A DNA stretch of 64,000 nt, from positions 7,751,501 to 7,815,500 of the forward strand of contig NZ_CP069338.1 in NCBI RefSeq assembly GCF_016859125.1. The letters are read 5' to 3'. The notes under the pieces were generated by a model. The model saw nothing but the letters and a program-made list of their open reading frames with translations, was not told the origin of the DNA and searched no databases. Origin of the DNA: Archangium violaceum. Lineage in GTDB: Bacteria > Myxococcota > Myxococcia > Myxococcales > Myxococcaceae. Numbering within the stretch: the first letter of the stretch is position 1; the number at the start of each line of letters is the position of its first letter. Positions 63,167 through 64,000 of this stretch are shown here, one piece after another. The position numbers and the translations under genes were made by a program.

Positions 63167-64000
63167 ATGGCTTACACGTCCTACAACCAGCGCACCCTCT
63201 CACAGCCCGTTCGTTGCCAGGGCGTGGGGCTGCATTCCGGCGCGCCGGTGAACCTGTCGCTGCTGCCCGCGCCAGCGAACCACGGCATCGTCTTCGTGCG
63301 CACGGACACGGCCCGTCCCGTGGCCATCCCCGCGCTGACGGAGTTCGTGGTGGACACGTCGCTGGCCACCACGCTGGGCAAGGAGGGCGTCAAGGTCGGC
63401 ACGGTGGAGCACCTGATGTCGGCCCTGGCCGGCATGGGGCTGGACAACGTGCGCGTGGAGCTGGACGGCCCCGAGGTGCCCATCATGGATGGCAGCGCCG
63501 CGCCCTTCGCCGCGCTGATCGCCGAGGCGGGCGTGCGCGAGCAGGAGGAGCCCCGCCGCCTGCTGGTCATCAAGAAGACGGTCTCCGTGGTGGATGGTGA
63601 CAAGGAGGCCAGCTTCTCTCCCTGCAACCGCTTCCGCATCTCCTGCACCGTCGACTTCAAGCACCCGCTCATCACCGAGCAGTCCTTCGAGATGGAGTTC
63701 ACCGATCGGTGCTTCGCCAAGGAGATCTCCCGCGCGCGCACCTTCGGCTTCCTGCGCGACGTGGAGATGCTCAAGAAGATGGGCCTGGCCCGGGGCGGCT
63801 CCCTGGACAACGCCATCGTGGTGGACGAGTTCTCCATCCTCAACCCGGACGGCCTGCGCTTCCCGGACGAGTTCGTGCGCCACAAGATCCTGGACGCCAT
63901 CGGGGACATCTCCCTGTTCGGGCGCCCGGTGATCGGCCATCTCAAGGCCTTCAAGACGGGGCACGCGCTCAACCAGAAGTTGGTGAAGGCCGTCCTGGCC
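63167..64000 (+). CDS. lpxC: UDP-3-O-acyl-N-acetylglucosamine deacetylase LpxC (3' end outside window)
   Basis: The first 278 codons are present. LpxC performs the committed step of lipid A synthesis, a zinc-dependent deacetylation. YNQRTLSQPVRCQGVGLHSG at the start, TVEHLMSALAGMGLDNVRVELDGPEVPIMDGSA with the first zinc His, KEISRARTFGF and PDEFVRHKILDAIGD with the His/Asp zinc ligands are all canonical. Only about 25 codons should be missing. It confirms a Gram-negative outer membrane. Confidence 0.96.
   Translation, partial: MAYTSYNQRTLSQPVRCQGVGLHSGAPVNLSLLPAPANHGIVFVRTDTARPVAIPALTEFVVDTSLATTLGKEGVKVGTVEHLMSALAGMGLDNVRVELDGPEVPIMDGSAAPFAALIAEAGVREQEEPRRLLVIKKTVSVVDGDKEASFSPCNRFRISCTVDFKHPLITEQSFEMEFTDRCFAKEISRARTFGFLRDVEMLKKMGLARGGSLDNAIVVDEFSILNPDGLRFPDEFVRHKILDAIGDISLFGRPVIGHLKAFKTGHALNQKLVKAVLA

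Noticed and set aside
62764-63168. Minus-strand ORF of 134 codons upstream of lpxC
   Set aside because: Pro/Arg-rich with no family similarity and it covers the expected lpxC promoter; probably chance.

Overview
The window is GC-rich DNA with strong third-position GC bias, which is why long antisense shadow ORFs are everywhere. The content points to a myxobacterium of the Cystobacterineae type (Archangium/Cystobacter/Myxococcus-like): multi-PAS histidine kinases, a receiver-DUF4388 protein, an RtcR-controlled RNA repair locus, a T6SS and many lineage-specific hypotheticals. This assignment is inferred from gene content; no rRNA, tRNA or CRISPR array was recognised.

Layout. 1-2451 (minus): Fe-S assembly operon iscS-iscU-iscA plus the first codons of a CxxC protein, probably hscB, behind a good promoter. 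2804-13000: SPFH coiled-coil protein, SEC-C methionine aminopeptidase, aldo/keto reductase, two DUF1990-like proteins (one fused to a DUF4126-like membrane domain), STAS-like protein, MaoC protein, AmpG-like transporter, DsbD-like protein, cupin. 13031-19649: S41 peptidase, a gene-free stretch with paired palindromes and a plus-strand terminator (candidate small RNA), DTW protein, a probable selenoprotein of the ArsC/Spx family with in-frame TGA at the catalytic Cys position (16978-17316), DMT and MATE transporters. 19650-22995: a lower-GC gene of possible ADP-ribosyltransferase fold beside a broken copy of a DUF2063 gene end, then a DUF692/DUF2063 (MNIO) RiPP operon with a Cys-rich precursor.

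23082-37462 (minus): type VI secretion operon tssK-tssL-short tssM-tssA-tssB-tssC-hcp-tssE-tssF-tssG-vgrG-PAAR-like-lectin-HNH nuclease. No tssJ or tssH (clpV) is present and the TssM-like protein lacks the periplasmic domain. 37699-41948: rtcR divergent from rtcB-rtcA with a near-consensus sigma-54 promoter. 42075-45933: small hypotheticals and a 1006-residue sensor kinase. 46098-48517: an orphan T6SS effector/immunity cassette (VRR-NUC-like nuclease and TsiV/DUF3396-like immunity protein) bracketed by two ~110-bp direct repeats. 49175-64000: beta-barrel-like protein, receiver-DUF4388, yebC-ruvC-ruvA, DksA/TraR-like protein, hypothetical, kinase plus methanogen-output-domain-like partner, zinc dehydrogenase plus metallo-beta-lactamase-fold enzyme, ruvB with a hypothetical, and lpxC cut by the right edge.

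The two observations most worth following are the putative UxxC selenoprotein with a stem-loop right after its UGA, and the compact MNIO RiPP locus with its CGExSC precursor. The short-TssM T6SS and the repeat-flanked effector cassette come next.
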